A stretch of 64,000 bases of DNA from the NCBI RefSeq assembly GCF_002607735.1, contig NZ_NBVR01000031.1, positions 124,001-188,000 on the forward strand, written 5' to 3'. Source of the DNA: Proteus alimentorum. GTDB taxonomy: Bacteria; Pseudomonadota; Gammaproteobacteria; Enterobacterales; Enterobacteriaceae. The position numbers and the translations under genes are program-made. Position 1 is the first letter of the stretch. The number at the start of each line of letters is the position of its first letter. The notes under the pieces are model-generated. The model made no database searches and was not told the origin of the DNA. It saw only the letters and a list, made by a program, of their open reading frames with translations. Positions 21,360-32,328 of this stretch are shown here, in pieces.

Positions 21360-21683
21360 ATGGATAATAACTCTCGTTTGGTTTATTCCACAGATGCGGG
21401 TCGCATAAAAGAAGAAGAACAAAAGCCAGTGCGTCCTGCTGGTGATGGTATTGTGCGTATTCAGCGCCAAACTAGTGGACGTAAAGGCAAGGGTGTTTGT
21501 GTTGTTTCGGGTATCGATCTGGATGATGCTGAGTTAGCCAAACTGGCGGCTGAACTGAAGAAAAAATGTGGCTGTGGCGGTAGTGTCAAAGACGGTTTAA
21601 TTGAGATCCAAGGTGATAAACGTGATTTAATTAAATCACTCTTAGAAGCCAAAGGAATGAAAGTTAAGCTTGCTGGTGGCTGA
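21360..21683 (+). CDS. yciH: SUI1/eIF1-family translation factor YciH
   Basis: A 107-residue protein with the SUI1 domain in its C-terminal two thirds: RIQRQTSGRKGKGV, LDDAELAKLAAELKKKCGCGG and EIQGDKRDLIKSLLEAKG. It is homologous to eukaryotic eIF1 and affects initiation fidelity in E. coli. It is preceded by a weak AAGGT ribosome-binding site. Nearly identical in length to E. coli YciH. Confidence 0.95.
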   Translation: MDNNSRLVYSTDAGRIKEEEQKPVRPAGDGIVRIQRQTSGRKGKGVCVVSGIDLDDAELAKLAAELKKKCGCGGSVKDGLIEIQGDKRDLIKSLLEAKGMKVKLAGG

Positions 21684-21718
21684 TTTAGCTAGATAGATAG
21701 CAACAAAATAAATGATAG

Positions 21719-21752
21719 TGCGCTGATTTTCTATTGAGGTTAGCGCATTTTT
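21719..21752 (+). terminator. yciH terminator
   Basis: TGCGCT / AGCGCA stem with long loop followed by T6. Confidence 0.65.
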
Positions 21753-21788
21753 TATTGTCATAAAGAGATGTCTTTTGAAAGGTATTTT

Positions 21789-22199
21789 ATGAAAGCGTAT
21801 TTGATGATTGTTTCGCTGTTATATTCTTCTGCGCTTTTTGCAGAAACCCCAACAAAGAACATGATTGTTCATGATAAATATTGCTCTTCACCAGAACAAA
21901 CTATGGACGAAGTCTTTGAGAATGGAGCGCTAACATATTGTGTTTATACTGGGCTTTCAATCGCAGATGCATATAAAAAATATGTCGATGAGCATGATGA
22001 AGATTATCTGGTAAAAACCATTAAGGTGAACAATAACATCCAAAAAGAGTATACAAAAGATGAGGTTTCTGTTGACTACAAATGGGAAAATCCAAAGAAA
22101 TTAATGATAGAGCAACAATTTGCGGGGGGGATTACGGAGTTTGTTTTAGAAGAAGATCAAAAAGGTACTAAAATCACGATCACTGGCCATCCAGATTAA
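21789..22199 (+). CDS. Small secreted protein, lineage-specific
   Basis: A 136-residue protein with a signal peptide (MKAYLMIVSLLYSSALFA-E). The mature part is acidic, with two cysteines (in DKYCSSPEQ and TYCVYTG) that could form a disulfide and a beta-rich C-terminal half. I chose the ATG at 21789, preceded by GAAAGG, over an in-frame ATG at 21768 because only the inner start gives a clean signal peptide. No family recognised. It has its own terminator. Confidence 0.7.
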   Translation: MKAYLMIVSLLYSSALFAETPTKNMIVHDKYCSSPEQTMDEVFENGALTYCVYTGLSIADAYKKYVDEHDEDYLVKTIKVNNNIQKEYTKDEVSVDYKWENPKKLMIEQQFAGGITEFVLEEDQKGTKITITGHPD

Positions 22200-22234
22200 T
22201 GATTAGTAAAACAGCGGACTCCATTCGTTTGATT

Positions 22235-22261
22235 ATAGGTGACGGTGTCACCTATTTTTTT
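22235..22261 (+). terminator. Terminator of the small secreted protein gene
   Basis: Perfect stem ATAGGTGAC / GTCACCTAT, three-base loop, then T7. Confidence 0.85.
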
Positions 22262-22305
22262 GCATTTCATTCTATTCTATTTTTTCTCATCGATTTTTAG
22301 ATATT

Positions 22306-22425
22306 TTACTGGCACTGCTTGTGTGATTCACCCCATCCTTGATCATCCAATGTTAAACCGATACTTTCAGGGGCATGACGTAAGATATAACTTAAAAAAC
22401 GACTAATTTGTACTTTGTCTTTCAT
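22306..22425 (-). pseudogene. kptA: Truncated RNA 2'-phosphotransferase (KptA/Tpt1) fragment
   Basis: A 39-codon frame starts at ATG and reads [20 protein letters not shown] then DDQGWGE. This matches the N-terminus of KptA/Tpt1, whose family motif is SKFLS.VLRH.PE.IG..LD..GW. The homology stops at the GW segment, a stop codon follows seven residues later, and only about 105 non-coding bases remain before the neighbouring gene. More than three quarters of the roughly 180-residue enzyme is missing. KptA removes the 2'-phosphate at spliced tRNA junctions in eukaryotes; its bacterial role is unclear. Confidence 0.75.
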
Positions 22426-22549
22426 TGATTTAATCCATTTATTACCTATTAAATTTATGACGCAAGAGAAAATATCAATGCATCATAAAAACATTTCCTT
22501 TCTTTTTAATGCTCTTTTTATCACTCGTTTGGCGCGAAATTAGGGATAT

Positions 22550-22585
22550 AAAAAAGCTGATAGTTCTAATAGAGCTATCAGCTTA
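22550..22585 (-). terminator. rnb rho-independent terminator
   Basis: On the minus strand AAGCTGATAGCTCT pairs with AGAACTATCAGCTT and is followed by T-rich sequence. Confidence 0.85.
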
Positions 22586-22607
22586 TTGTATACCGATTTA
22601 AGTCCTA

Positions 22608-24554
22608 TTAGATAGGACGAGCGACGATATTACGTGTTTCTAGTTTTACATCTTCAATACGAACAGGAATGATATCATTGAGCTTATAAGCAGTTTCGCC
22701 TTTTACAATGACGGTGCCTGTTTCTTGGCTACATTGAATTTCATCACGTACAGCATGTAAGAATGGGGCTGGAATAAAGGCAACCGCACCATTTTCAACT
22801 AGACGAACACGAACACCACCACGAGTAATATCGATAATTTCTGCATTAAATGGTGTTTCAGTACCAGCAAAAGGTTTTAAGAAACGCGCATATAACCAAT
22901 CACCCACATCGCGTTCAGCCATACGATTAGCGCGGCGACGCTCTGCAATACGAATGCCATCTTCTTCTTGTGGTTTTTCAGCACTTTCTTTGCTGATAAT
23001 CGCTTTGAGCAAACGGTGATTTAAAATATCACTGTACTTACGAATGGGTGAAGTCCATGTTGCGTAAGCTTCTAATCCTAAACCAAAGTGAGGACCTGGC
23101 TCAGCTTTGATTTCAGCAAAGTTTTGGAAGCGGCGAATACGGCTATCAAGGAATTGATTTGGCTGATTATCCAGTTCACGACGTAATTGGCAGAAACCTT
23201 CAAGCGTTAATAAACTTTCAGACGTCGTTTCAATACCATTATCTTTTAAGGTCTGCACAACTTGATCGATATAAAGTGGATCAAAACCAGTATGAACGTT
23301 ATAAACACCAAAACCTAAGTTTTTCGCCAGTACTTTTGCCGCACAGATATTGGCTGTGATCATCGCTTCTTCAACAATACGGTTTGCGATACGGCGTTTT
23401 TCTGCAACGATATCTAAAACATTGCCACCGTCATCAAGAATAAAACGGTAATCAGGACGTTCTTTAAAGACCAGAGCATGTTTTTCACGCCATTCATGAC
23501 GTTTTTCACACATCTCTTTTAATAACATCACTTGCTCATGAACCATTTCATTTTCAGGTTGCCATTGTGAGTTTTCACTTTCTAACCAATCTGAAATATT
23601 GTCATAAACCAGTTTAGCTTTTGATTCTACCCATGCCGAGTAGAAGTGAATATCTTCAAGCAGTGCACCATCTTCAGTGATATTGACTTGGCAAACTAAC
23701 GCAGGGCGTTTTTCATTAGGGCGTAATGAACAGATGTTATCTGACAGCTCGCGAGGCAACATTGGGATATTAAAGCCGGGTAGATAATTAGTGAGTGCGC
23801 GTTGTGCGGCAATCTTATCTAATTCACTATTTGGCAGAATATAAGCGGTTGGATCGGCGATGGCAATAAACAGCGTTAATTGACCGTTCTCTTCTTTACG
23901 AATAAAGAGTGCGTCATCCATATCTTCTGTTGATGCACTATCAATAGTGACAAAGGAGAGAGAGGTCAGGTCTTCACGAGGTAACGCGTCATGTAATGTC
24001 AGCGCTTCGCTACCCATTTCAGGCGCATCACGTTCAAGTTGATGGCGCATTAAAGTTACCCACCAAGGGGCAAAGTGATCATCTTTATCCGTGATATAGT
24101 CGGTTATTTCTGCCTGAAAACCTTTATCACCTTTATTTAGTGGGTGACGACGCATTACGGCAACAGCCCAATCTTGATCAACAAAGCTATGTGTTAAGCC
24201 TTGAGCTGGACGGCAAGGAATAGCGTCTTTTAAAAGAGGATGGTCTGGAATTATCCACAGACGGTTATCACCTTCTTTTTTCTGAATACGACCGACAAAA
24301 CGCGTTAAGAAAGGTTCAACTAATTCTTCGGGTTCAACCGACTCTTTATCGCCATTTGTATGAACGGCAGCAATAACGCGGTCGCCGTGCATCACTTTTT
24401 TCATTTGCGGAGGGGGGATAAAATAGCTTTTCTGACCATCAACTTCAAGGAAGCCAAAGCCTTTATCTGTTCCCTTTACAAGGCCTTCCACGCGCGGTGT
24501 CTGGGCATGGAGTTGCTGTTTTAGCTGTGCAAGCAGCGGATTGTCTTGAAACAT
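22608..24554 (-). CDS. rnb: Exoribonuclease II
   Basis: The 648-residue protein has N-terminal cold-shock OB folds (residues about 15-170), the RNB catalytic domain with [14 protein letters not shown] (the acidic cluster that binds magnesium), and a C-terminal S1 domain (about residues 560-645). It degrades single-stranded RNA 3' to 5'. Length matches E. coli RNase II (644). It is not in an operon with nth, which ends 113 bases upstream of the start on the same strand. Confidence 0.97.
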   Translation of the reverse strand: MFQDNPLLAQLKQQLHAQTPRVEGLVKGTDKGFGFLEVDGQKSYFIPPPQMKKVMHGDRVIAAVHTNGDKESVEPEELVEPFLTRFVGRIQKKEGDNRLWIIPDHPLLKDAIPCRPAQGLTHSFVDQDWAVAVMRRHPLNKGDKGFQAEITDYITDKDDHFAPWWVTLMRHQLERDAPEMGSEALTLHDALPREDLTSLSFVTIDSASTEDMDDALFIRKEENGQLTLFIAIADPTAYILPNSELDKIAAQRALTNYLPGFNIPMLPRELSDNICSLRPNEKRPALVCQVNITEDGALLEDIHFYSAWVESKAKLVYDNISDWLESENSQWQPENEMVHEQVMLLKEMCEKRHEWREKHALVFKERPDYRFILDDGGNVLDIVAEKRRIANRIVEEAMITANICAAKVLAKNLGFGVYNVHTGFDPLYIDQVVQTLKDNGIETTSESLLTLEGFCQLRRELDNQPNQFLDSRIRRFQNFAEIKAEPGPHFGLGLEAYATWTSPIRKYSDILNHRLLKAIISKESAEKPQEEDGIRIAERRRANRMAERDVGDWLYARFLKPFAGTETPFNAEIIDITRGGVRVRLVENGAVAFIPAPFLHAVRDEIQCSQETGTVIVKGETAYKLNDIIPVRIEDVKLETRNIVARPI

Positions 24555-24667
24555 ATTTTTCCGGAAAGTCGGCAGTTTTAATAATAAAAGTGGGCAATAG
24601 TTTTATTCGATTGTGTGTAGCGACGCAAGTAATATCGCATCAGAAAAACAGACAAATCGGCAAAAAA

Positions 24668-25306
24668 TTATTCAGGATCTGTTTTTTCTTTAAATTCACA
24701 AAGATCTTCAATAATACAAGAGCCACACCGTGGTTTTCGTGCAATACAGGTATAACGACCATGAAGAATAAGCCAATGGTGACAATCAACTTTAAATTCT
24801 GCCGGAACAACCTTTAACAGTTTTTGTTCAACTTCATTGACATTTTTACCGGGGGCGAAACCTGTGCGATTACTTACTCTAAAGATATGCGTATCGACAG
24901 CGATAGTTGGCCAGCCAAATGCCGTGTTTAAAACGACATTTGCTGTTTTGCGACCGACACCAGGTAAGGCTTCTAGGGCTTCTCTGTTTTCAGGCACTTC
25001 ACTGTTATGTTTATCGACTAAGATTTGACATGTCTTAATCACATTTTCAGCTTTGGTATTATAGAGACCAATGGTCTTAATATATTCTTTAAGACCATCA
25101 ACCCCTAAATTGAGTATCGCCTGAGGTGTATTGGCAACAGGATAAAGCTTAGCAGTTGCCTTATTAACACTCACATCAGTGGCTTGTGCAGAGAGTAATA
25201 CGGAGATCAATAGTTCAAACGGAGAGTTAAATTTTAGCTCTGTCGTTGGTTGCGGATTGTCATCACGCAACCGAGTTAGAATTTCAATACGTTTTGCTTG
25301 ATTCAT
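24668..25306 (-). CDS. nth: Endonuclease III
   Basis: A 212-residue DNA glycosylase/AP lyase. The helix-hairpin-helix LEALPGVGRK contains the catalytic lysine K120, and D138 lies in TIAVDTHIFR. The C-terminal [4Fe-4S] cluster ligands are in CIARKPRCGSCIIEDLC. It removes oxidised pyrimidines. The ATG at 25306 is chosen over an upstream GTG (25315) because it gives the conserved MNQAKR start. It lies 12 bases after rsxE, as the last gene of the rsx operon, an arrangement shared with E. coli. Confidence 0.97.
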   Translation of the reverse strand: MNQAKRIEILTRLRDDNPQPTTELKFNSPFELLISVLLSAQATDVSVNKATAKLYPVANTPQAILNLGVDGLKEYIKTIGLYNTKAENVIKTCQILVDKHNSEVPENREALEALPGVGRKTANVVLNTAFGWPTIAVDTHIFRVSNRTGFAPGKNVNEVEQKLLKVVPAEFKVDCHHWLILHGRYTCIARKPRCGSCIIEDLCEFKEKTDPE

Positions 25307-25318
25307 TATGCTCACAAA

Positions 25319-26023
25319 TTAATTTTTAACGATATGACTACCACAGCCTTGTTCTTTTTCGTAAGTTTTTGTTGTCGAAGCGCTGCGCTTTTTCTGTCTT
25401 TCATCGATTAGGTATTTTGCTGCTAACATAAAGCCTAAGCCGATAAAAGCACCCGGTGGTAAAATAGCGAGTAAGAAGGGTGAGTCTAAATGTACTATCT
25501 CCACTCTTAATACTTGTGCCCATTCACCTAATAATAAATCAGCCCCGTCAAATAATGTACCGTTACCTAACACTTCACGTATAGCACCTAAAACGAAGAG
25601 TGCGGCAGTTGCACCTAATCCCATCGCTAGACCATCAATAGCAGAAGGAAAAACCTCATTCTTAGCGGCAAACGCTTCAGCACGACCAATAACAATACAG
25701 TTAGTTACGATCAATGGAATGAAGATCCCTAAAGATTGATATAAGCCATAGGCATATGCGTTGATCAGTAATTGCACAGCACTGACGACTGACGCAATTA
25801 TCATAACATAAATTGGGATACGAATTTCAGAAGGAACCCAACGACGTAAGCTAGAAACCGCAACATTAGTACAAAAGAGCACTAATGTTGTTGCAAGCCC
25901 TAAGCCTAAGGCGTTTGTTGCTGTTGAGGAAACTGCAAGCAACGGGCACAATCCAAGTAATTGCACTAAAGCCGAGTTATTTTTCCATAACCCTTGAGAA
26001 AAGAGCTCTTTAATTGAGTTCAT
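25319..26023 (-). CDS. rsxE: Electron transport complex subunit RsxE
   Basis: A membrane protein of 234 residues with about six transmembrane helices. It matches the RnfE/NqrD family with [20 protein letters not shown] near the start and [20 protein letters not shown], and ends in a basic tail. The start ATG at 26023 immediately follows the rsxG stop; a GTG at 26038 is a weaker alternative. RsxE is a subunit of the membrane complex that keeps SoxR reduced in E. coli and is related to the Rnf ferredoxin:NAD oxidoreductase. Confidence 0.95.
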   Translation of the reverse strand: MNSIKELFSQGLWKNNSALVQLLGLCPLLAVSSTATNALGLGLATTLVLFCTNVAVSSLRRWVPSEIRIPIYVMIIASVVSAVQLLINAYAYGLYQSLGIFIPLIVTNCIVIGRAEAFAAKNEVFPSAIDGLAMGLGATAALFVLGAIREVLGNGTLFDGADLLLGEWAQVLRVEIVHLDSPFLLAILPPGAFIGLGFMLAAKYLIDERQKKRSASTTKTYEKEQGCGSHIVKN

Positions 26024-26024
26024 C

Positions 26025-26651
26025 TTAATTTGCCTCACAGACAGAGAGTGTATCGAGTTTCTCTGGTAAAGATTGTATTAACCATGCCGTACGCTTTGAT
26101 GAGTTGACGACAGCACGAGGGGTGATCGTCGCCCCCGTAAATTGATCAAAATCTCCGCCATCTTTTTTGACTGCCCAGCGCGGATCGTTTTCACTGGAAA
26201 TGAATCTATTACTCAGTGTTGTGATCCAATCCGAAATACGAGTTTCAATTTTATCACCCAGTCCTGGGGTTTCATTATGAGCAGTAACTCGTACACCAAG
26301 AACATTTCCTTTAAAGTCGGCGCCGACAAGAAGCTCAATTGCGCCTGAATATCCATCGGGCGCTGTCGATTCTAACGCGGCAGCAACAGGTTTACCGTCT
26401 AAACGGGCAACATAAAGTTTATGAGGCTTGGTATTTCCTAATTCGGGTGCGGTAAGAAGATAGCAATCTTTAGAAAGCGAGTTGTTATATATCGCTTGGG
26501 GGATCACTTGATCTAATAATTTTTGTTTCTCTAAGGCAACTTGTTCTGCAATGGTATCCGCAGTGAGGTGATAGACCACGGCGGTTAAACCCGTAGTGCA
26601 AGCTGCAAAGATAGCTAATGTGAGTCCATGGCGTTTTAATATTTCGATCAT
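26025..26651 (-). CDS. rsxG: Electron transport complex subunit RsxG
   Basis: A 208-residue subunit with one N-terminal membrane helix and a periplasmic FMN-binding domain. The covalent flavin motif is visible as [10 protein letters not shown], with the modified threonine expected in SGAT/TGAT. The frame stays open upstream into rsxD, but the ATG at 26651 is chosen because GGAGG lies five bases upstream and it gives the E. coli-like start [13 protein letters not shown]. Confidence 0.95.
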   Translation of the reverse strand: MIEILKRHGLTLAIFAACTTGLTAVVYHLTADTIAEQVALEKQKLLDQVIPQAIYNNSLSKDCYLLTAPELGNTKPHKLYVARLDGKPVAAALESTAPDGYSGAIELLVGADFKGNVLGVRVTAHNETPGLGDKIETRISDWITTLSNRFISSENDPRWAVKKDGGDFDQFTGATITPRAVVNSSKRTAWLIQSLPEKLDTLSVCEAN

Positions 26652-26667
26652 CATTTCCTCCTTGGGA

Positions 26668-27744
26668 TTAATGCCCGTAAACACGAGGGCGTGTATAGCT
26701 ATCAATAAGAGGTACAGCGATATTAGCAAGTAAGACAGAGAAAGCGACGGCATCTGGATATCCGCCATAAACACGGATAACCCAAACTAATAAACCAATC
26801 ATCCCTGCATAAATTAAACGACCTTTAGGTGTTGTTGAGGCACTAACTGGATCTGTGGCAATAAAAAATGCCCCTAACATCGTGGCTCCAGAGAAAATCT
26901 GTAATAGTGGTTGAGAGTAACGAGTGGGATCAATACCCCAGCTAATAACGGAACATAGTGCTAATACAGAAATCATCGCAACAGGGATATGCCAGCTAAT
27001 AATGCGTTTATAAAGCAGGATTAATCCACCAACTAAATAAGCCACATTCACCCATTGCCAGCCAATACCCGCAAATTCACCTTGTAAAATCGGTGTCGCT
27101 AAGACTTCATCAATAGAATGTGTCAGTAAGCCTGTTTTAAAACTATCAAGAGGTGTTGCTTGTGTAATGCCATCAACAGAGCGTCTTAAATCTTCAAGCG
27201 TTAAGCCAGATGATGTATGTCCTGTAAAGAAGATACTTAAGCTATCCATGAGATTGTAAGAGACAGCTTGTAATTCAACAGGGGGCATCCAAGATGTCAT
27301 TTGTACTGGGAATGAGATCAGTAAAACCACATAACCCACCATTGCGGGGTTAAATGGATTTTGTCCTAAGCCACCATAAATATGTTTTGCAATAACAATG
27401 GCAACAAAAGTCCCTAAAACAATGATCCACCACGGCGCTAAAGGCGGAATACTAATGGCGAGCAATACACCCGTCAGTAGCGCTGAATTGTCTTTCAGAT
27501 AAAGTAAAGGGTCTTCTTTTTTGAGCTTTACACAGAGTGTTTCAGTGACAAGCGCGACGATAATAGCTAACACAATTTGGTAAAGGGTTCCTAAGCCAAA
27601 GAAATAGATCTGGCTTAAGATCCCCGGCAGTGCTGCTAATGTTACCCATAGCATTACTTGGCTGGTGGATTGTTGATTATGCGTAAAAGGTGAACTCGCA
27701 ATTTTTAATTTACTATTGTTATTTTGTATTGGTCTGAATTTCAT
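26668..27744 (-). CDS. rsxD: Electron transport complex subunit RsxD
   Basis: A 358-residue polytopic subunit of the RnfD/NqrB family. The covalent FMN site is [20 protein letters not shown]. Other signatures are the conserved [20 protein letters not shown] and the C-terminal [14 protein letters not shown]. It lies six bases after rsxC and 16 bases before the rsxG start, within one operon. Confidence 0.96.
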   Translation of the reverse strand: MKFRPIQNNNSKLKIASSPFTHNQQSTSQVMLWVTLAALPGILSQIYFFGLGTLYQIVLAIIVALVTETLCVKLKKEDPLLYLKDNSALLTGVLLAISIPPLAPWWIIVLGTFVAIVIAKHIYGGLGQNPFNPAMVGYVVLLISFPVQMTSWMPPVELQAVSYNLMDSLSIFFTGHTSSGLTLEDLRRSVDGITQATPLDSFKTGLLTHSIDEVLATPILQGEFAGIGWQWVNVAYLVGGLILLYKRIISWHIPVAMISVLALCSVISWGIDPTRYSQPLLQIFSGATMLGAFFIATDPVSASTTPKGRLIYAGMIGLLVWVIRVYGGYPDAVAFSVLLANIAVPLIDSYTRPRVYGH

Positions 27745-27750
27745 CTGTGA

Positions 27751-30435
27751 TTAATCCAAGGTAACTTCATCTTTAGCTCGACGTTGTTCGGCTTCTTTTT
27801 TCGCTTTTACTCTAGCAATAGCGGCAGCAACGGCAGCTTTGCGCGGATCGGTTTCTTCCGCTTTAGCGCTTTGAGCTGGTGCTACATCAACAGTTGTTTC
27901 GGCTTGAGCTTGTTGAGTAGCCTCTTTTTTCGCTTTTACTCTAGCAATAGCGGCAGCAACGGCAGCTTTGCGCGGATCGGTTTCTTCCGCTTTAGCGCTT
28001 TGAGCTGGTGCTACATCAACAGTTGTTTCGGCTTGAGCTTGTTGAGTAGCCTCTTTTTTCGCTTTTACTCTAGCAATAGCGGCAGCAACGGCAGCTTTGC
28101 GTGGTTCGGTTTCTTCCGCTTTAGCGCTTTGAGCTGGTGCTACATCAACAGTTGTTTCGGCTTGAGCTTGTTGAGTAGCCTCTTTTTTCGCTTTTACTCT
28201 AGCAATAGCGGCAGCAACGGCAGCTTTGCGTGGTTCGGTTTCTTCCGCTTTAGCGCTTTGAGCTGGTGCTACATCAACAGTTGTTTCGGCTTGAGCTTGT
28301 TGAACAGCCTCTTTTTTCGCTTTTGCTCTAGCAATAGCGGCAGCAACGGCGGCTTTGCGCGGATCGGTTTCTTCCGCTTTAGCATTTTGAGCTGGTGCTA
28401 CATCAACAGTTGTTTCGGCTTGAGCTTGTTGAGTAGACTCTTTTTTCGCTTTTACTCTAGCAATAGCGGCAGCAACGGCAGCTTTGCGTGGATCGACATC
28501 TTCCGCTTCAGCATTTTGAATAGGCGCATCTACGGTTGCTGATGATTGAGAAGCTTGCTGTGCTTTCTTAGCTTTAACACGAGCTAATGCGGCAGCAACG
28601 GCAGCTTTGCGTGGATCGACATCTTCCGCTTCAGCATTTTGAACAGGCGCCTCTACGGTTGCTGATGATTGAGAAGCTTGCTGTGCTTTCTTAGCTTTAA
28701 CGCGAGCTAATGCGGCAGCAACGGCAGCTTTGCGTGGATCAGCATCTTCGCTCTTACTTGCTATATTCTCACTTGACGCTTCTAGCGCTTTTTGTTGTGC
28801 TAATTTTGCGGCTTGTTTTGCTCTGACTTCTTCTTTACGTTTTTTACGTGCGGCAATAGCAGCGGCGTTATCTGGCTCTTCACCGGCTTTTACAGAAATA
28901 ATTTTGCCGATACTCTGTTTCGCTTTTACGCGAGAAAGTGCTGATTGGACTTCGCCGTGTTCTTCATCATCAAGTTTAACTGCAGCACGTTGATGTCTTG
29001 CTTCACGCTCAAGTTTTTCACGCTCCATACGTATTTTCTTCGCTTCAAAACGTGCTTTGGCTTCAGTTGCGCGTTTTGCTTCCGCATCAATTTCTCGTAT
29101 TTCTGCTTTTTCTTGGCGATAGTATTGAACTAGCGGGATATTACTTGGGCAAACAAACGCACAAGCACCGCATTCGATACAATCAAATAAATTATGTTGT
29201 TGCGCTTTCTCATGCTCTTTACCTTTACTAAACCAGTAAAGTTGCTGAGGTAATAAACCACTAGGGCAAGCATCAACACAATGGCCACAACGAATACAGG
29301 CTTCTTCAAGGTTATCTGTATCCATCTCTTCAACAGAAGGGATAAGTAGGCAGTTCGTTATCTTAACAACAGGGGCATTTAAGTCTGGTAAGGTAAAGCC
29401 CATTAATGGCCCACCCATAATTACCATTTGTTCAGAGCCGGCAACAAAGCCCGCTTGTTTTAGTAAGGAATAAATAGGTGTACCTAAACGAGCCCAAAAG
29501 TTACCCGGTGTTTTAGTACCATTACCCGTTACCGTGACAACACGTTCAATTAATGGCTCATCATCAATAATGGCACGCTTGATGGCGACAACAGTCCCTA
29601 CGTTTTGCATCAAAACACCAATATCAGACGAACGACCTCCTGATGGAACTTCTTTACCCGTTAAGATCTTAGTGAGTTGTTTAGCACCACCTGATGGATA
29701 TTTTGTTGGGATAACACGAATGAAAATACGTTTCTCATCAGGTACTGTACTTAAGGCGTGTTTTAATGATTCAATGGCTTCAGGCTTGTTATCTTCAATA
29801 CCAATTAAGACTTCATCGGGAGAAAGAAGGTGAATTAAGACCTGACATCCAGCAATCACTTCATCAGCGTGTTCTTGCATTAAGCGATCGTCTGCGGTGA
29901 TATAAGGTTCACATTCGGCCGCATTGACGATCAATGTTTTAACGAGATCGCCACCACCTTTTAATTTTGATGCAGTTGGGAATCCTGCACCGCCTAATCC
30001 AGCAATACCGGCTTCATGGATACGGTTAAGTAATGTATCTCTGCTTTCTAATTGGTAATTGATGATAGGTGATTTCTCTCGCCATTCATCTTTACCATCA
30101 GATTGAATTTTTACTGCAATTTCAGGTAATCCAGAAGGGTGTGCACTTGGAAAAGGTTCTATTGCCGTCACCGTACCAGAGATAGATGCATGTACAGGTA
30201 AGGTTCTGCCAACGCCTTTTGTTAACGGTTGGCCTTTTAATACATGTTCACCTACGCTGACACAAAGTTGACCTGGTACACCCAAGTGCTGATGAATAGG
30301 AATAATGACTTCATCAGGTAATTGCGCTATACGCATTGGGGTGCGACTTGACTGTAATTTCATTTCAGGAGGATGAATACCGCCTTTAAAATCCCAGATT
30401 TTATCTTTTTTAAATAACGAAAAGAGATTAAACAT
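27751..30435 (-). CDS. rsxC: Electron transport complex subunit RsxC with repeat-rich tail
   Basis: The 894-residue protein has the NADH/FMN-binding core ([16 protein letters not shown], about residues 140-155, then SLBB region) and two [4Fe-4S] ferredoxin motifs, [12 protein letters not shown] and [12 protein letters not shown], near residues 375-425. After a charged coiled linker, the last 330 residues are eight copies of a 40-43 residue Ala/Lys repeat centred on [18 protein letters not shown]. coli RsxC also has an Ala/Lys-rich tail with such repeats. The last five units are nearly identical at DNA level (129-base period). It overlaps rsxB by eight bases. Confidence 0.96.
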   Translation of the reverse strand: MFNLFSLFKKDKIWDFKGGIHPPEMKLQSSRTPMRIAQLPDEVIIPIHQHLGVPGQLCVSVGEHVLKGQPLTKGVGRTLPVHASISGTVTAIEPFPSAHPSGLPEIAVKIQSDGKDEWREKSPIINYQLESRDTLLNRIHEAGIAGLGGAGFPTASKLKGGGDLVKTLIVNAAECEPYITADDRLMQEHADEVIAGCQVLIHLLSPDEVLIGIEDNKPEAIESLKHALSTVPDEKRIFIRVIPTKYPSGGAKQLTKILTGKEVPSGGRSSDIGVLMQNVGTVVAIKRAIIDDEPLIERVVTVTGNGTKTPGNFWARLGTPIYSLLKQAGFVAGSEQMVIMGGPLMGFTLPDLNAPVVKITNCLLIPSVEEMDTDNLEEACIRCGHCVDACPSGLLPQQLYWFSKGKEHEKAQQHNLFDCIECGACAFVCPSNIPLVQYYRQEKAEIREIDAEAKRATEAKARFEAKKIRMEREKLEREARHQRAAVKLDDEEHGEVQSALSRVKAKQSIGKIISVKAGEEPDNAAAIAARKKRKEEVRAKQAAKLAQQKALEASSENIASKSEDADPRKAAVAAALARVKAKKAQQASQSSATVEAPVQNAEAEDVDPRKAAVAAALARVKAKKAQQASQSSATVDAPIQNAEAEDVDPRKAAVAAAIARVKAKKESTQQAQAETTVDVAPAQNAKAEETDPRKAAVAAAIARAKAKKEAVQQAQAETTVDVAPAQSAKAEETEPRKAAVAAAIARVKAKKEATQQAQAETTVDVAPAQSAKAEETEPRKAAVAAAIARVKAKKEATQQAQAETTVDVAPAQSAKAEETDPRKAAVAAAIARVKAKKEATQQAQAETTVDVAPAQSAKAEETDPRKAAVAAAIARVKAKKEAEQRRAKDEVTLD
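27784..28745 (-). repeat. Tandem repeats of 120-129 bases inside rsxC
   Basis: Eight tandem units encode the Ala/Lys-rich RsxC tail. The copies nearest the 3' end (low coordinates) are almost identical with a 129-base period, while those near 28500-28745 have diverged and are 120-123 bases long. This gradient suggests recent unit duplication at the 3' side. All units keep the reading frame. Confidence 0.9.
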
Positions 30436-31054
30436 GAGCGTTATCCTCCGTCTTTAATGACGGTTCATCTTCAGGTGTTTCTTCTGGCTCTGCAGGAATG
30501 TTTTTTACGGGGATTGTATTTAAATCCCATTTCCAGTTTGAGGTTGTAACTTTGACAGGAATCAATGTGATACAGTCAGTAGGACAAGGCGGAACACATA
30601 AGTCACACCCGGTACATAAGTCTTCAATAACGGTGTGCATAGCGCGTGTTGCGCCCACAATGGCATCAACAGGGCATGCTTGAATACACTTAGTACATCC
30701 TATGCAATTATCTTCATCAATTAAGGCGACTTTTCTAATTGGATTTAGCGCTTCTTCATCACCATCAAGCGGTTGAGGATCGACCCCCATCAATTCCGCT
30801 ATTTTTAACATTACTTGCTCGCCGCCCGGCGCACAACGATTAATCATCTCACCATTGTTTGCGACAGCATCTGCATAAGGACGACATCCCGGATGGCCAC
30901 ATTGTCCGCATTGGCTTTGCGGTAATATCGCGTCAATTTTTTCGACAATGGGATCTTCTTCCACTTTAAAACGACGAGCGGAATAGCCCAAAATTAGTCC
31001 AAAGATAAGACCTAGCGCACCCAGTACGCCAATTGCTATCCATAAAGAATTCAT
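30428..31054 (-). CDS. rsxB: Electron transport complex subunit RsxB
   Basis: A 208-residue ferredoxin-type subunit. An N-terminal membrane helix is followed by a four-cysteine domain (CGQCGHPGC and distal CAPGG) and two [4Fe-4S] motifs, [12 protein letters not shown] and [12 protein letters not shown]. The acidic tail is variable. Start and stop overlap neighbours by one to eight bases, indicating translational coupling. Confidence 0.96.
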   Translation of the reverse strand: MNSLWIAIGVLGALGLIFGLILGYSARRFKVEEDPIVEKIDAILPQSQCGQCGHPGCRPYADAVANNGEMINRCAPGGEQVMLKIAELMGVDPQPLDGDEEALNPIRKVALIDEDNCIGCTKCIQACPVDAIVGATRAMHTVIEDLCTGCDLCVPPCPTDCITLIPVKVTTSNWKWDLNTIPVKNIPAEPEETPEDEPSLKTEDNAHV

Positions 31055-31635
31055 TACAGTTTCACCAAACCACTAAAACCCATAAAGGCGAGAGACATTA
31101 AACCTGCGGTAATTAAACCAATTGAAGCACCTTTAAATGGCGCTGGTACATTGGCGACGGCTAAGCGCTCTCGAATAGCGGCAAATAATACCATTACCAG
31201 AGAGAAACCGACGGCTGCACCAAAACCATAAACGGCCGATTGCATAAATGTGTGGGCTTGATTGATATTTAATAATGCCACACCTAATACGGCACAGTTT
31301 GTGGTAATTAAAGGTAAGAAGATCCCTAATAAACGATAGAGGGTTGGGCTTGTTTTTCTTACGACCATCTCAGTGAATTGTACAACTACTGCAATAACTA
31401 AAATAAAGCTCAGTGTGCGTAAATAAAGTAAGTCCAAAGGAACTAAAATAAAATTATCCATCAGCCAAGAACTAATCGAGGCGAGAGTCATAACAAAGGT
31501 TGTCGCAAATCCCATACCAATCGCAGTTTCTAATTTTTTTGATACACCCATAAATGGGCATAAACCAAGGAATTTGACGAGTACAAAGTTATTCACCAAT
31601 ACGGTGCCGACGAATAGAAGCAAGTAATCAGTCAT
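31054..31635 (-). CDS. rsxA: Electron transport complex subunit RsxA
   Basis: A 193-residue polytopic membrane protein of the RnfA/NqrE family with about six helices. The conserved [21 protein letters not shown] and the inner [15 protein letters not shown] are seen. It is the first gene of rsxABCDGE-nth. It is separated from ydgK by a hairpin with terminator features, so the operon promoter lies between 31636 and 31729 or transcription reads through. Confidence 0.96.
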   Translation of the reverse strand: MTDYLLLFVGTVLVNNFVLVKFLGLCPFMGVSKKLETAIGMGFATTFVMTLASISSWLMDNFILVPLDLLYLRTLSFILVIAVVVQFTEMVVRKTSPTLYRLLGIFLPLITTNCAVLGVALLNINQAHTFMQSAVYGFGAAVGFSLVMVLFAAIRERLAVANVPAPFKGASIGLITAGLMSLAFMGFSGLVKL

Positions 31636-31663
31636 TGTTATGCCAAAATTGTTAAACAGAGAA

Positions 31664-31691
31664 ACAAAAAGCCTCCTGAAATAAAGAGGCT
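31664..31691 (-). terminator. Hairpin between ydgK and rsxA
   Basis: On the minus strand AGCCTC, ten-base loop, GAGGCT followed by T5. It may limit read-through from ydgK into the rsx operon. Confidence 0.6.
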
Positions 31692-31729
31692 AAACAAGCG
31701 TATATAATATCAAGGGTAAAGACGTGAAG

Positions 31730-32197
31730 TTATCGAACTTGTGTGAAAGTTTCACGAACACGTTTAGAGTACTTGATATAAGGCACAAAGCAGACAGTCG
31801 AGAAAACAGACCATAGAAGGGATTGTAGTGCTGTTTGGTCATCAACAGGTGCAAAGCCAAAGCTCTTAATTGCTAATAGTAAGTTGATAAGCAACCAAAA
31901 AATAAACAGGCGTGGAAAGTTTTTAGCTCGATAAAAAAATTGTCTTAGTAGATAAAGTGTAAAGCTAAACATTACCCATGTTGTTAACGCGGAGAGATAC
32001 CAACTTGATATCAAATGAAAAGGAAGCTGGTGGAGGATCGAAAAGTCTGAAAAATATTTAATAACATAAAGAACAGACATCAACCCAGAACCAATAACTG
32101 ACAAGATCATATACGCCAATGGCGCAAGCAACCACCCTGTAATAGGCGCTTTTCCTGAAAGGTTATTCTGCGTGTTTGCTTTGAGATCAAATTTCAT
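31730..32197 (-). CDS. ydgK: YdgK, DUF2569 inner-membrane protein
   Basis: A 155-residue membrane protein with four predicted helices. It has the DUF2569 opening GWLLAPLAYMILSVIGSGLM. It lies upstream of rsxA on the same strand, as ydgK does in E. coli. Function unknown. Confidence 0.85.
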   Translation of the reverse strand: MKFDLKANTQNNLSGKAPITGWLLAPLAYMILSVIGSGLMSVLYVIKYFSDFSILHQLPFHLISSWYLSALTTWVMFSFTLYLLRQFFYRAKNFPRLFIFWLLINLLLAIKSFGFAPVDDQTALQSLLWSVFSTVCFVPYIKYSKRVRETFTQVR

Positions 32198-32328
32198 TAA
32201 TTAATTATTCCTACTCGTATGTATAGAACTAAACGGGATATTATCACAAACTTTGTTATTATTTATTTAGCTACAAAAGTGAAAGTGATTTTTGTTAATA
32301 AAAAAGCATATAAAAATAGGATAGGGTG

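Larger units (their letters stand above)
22200..22607. other. Intergenic region with kptA remnant and two terminators
   Basis: These 408 bases between a plus-strand gene and the end of rnb hold a terminator (22235), a truncated kptA fragment (22306-22425, minus) and the rnb terminator (22550). Nothing else is recognised. Confidence 0.7.

Noticed and set aside
27784..28542. Long plus-strand open frame with periodic Phe/Ser-rich protein
   Set aside because: It is the mirror of the in-frame tandem repeats of rsxC on the minus strand; the repeat period of 129 bases keeps all frames open. No ribosome-binding site or family.
27784..28745. Tandem repeats considered as CRISPR or phase-variable array
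   Set aside because: Units are 120-129 bases with no spacers and lie in the coding frame of rsxC.
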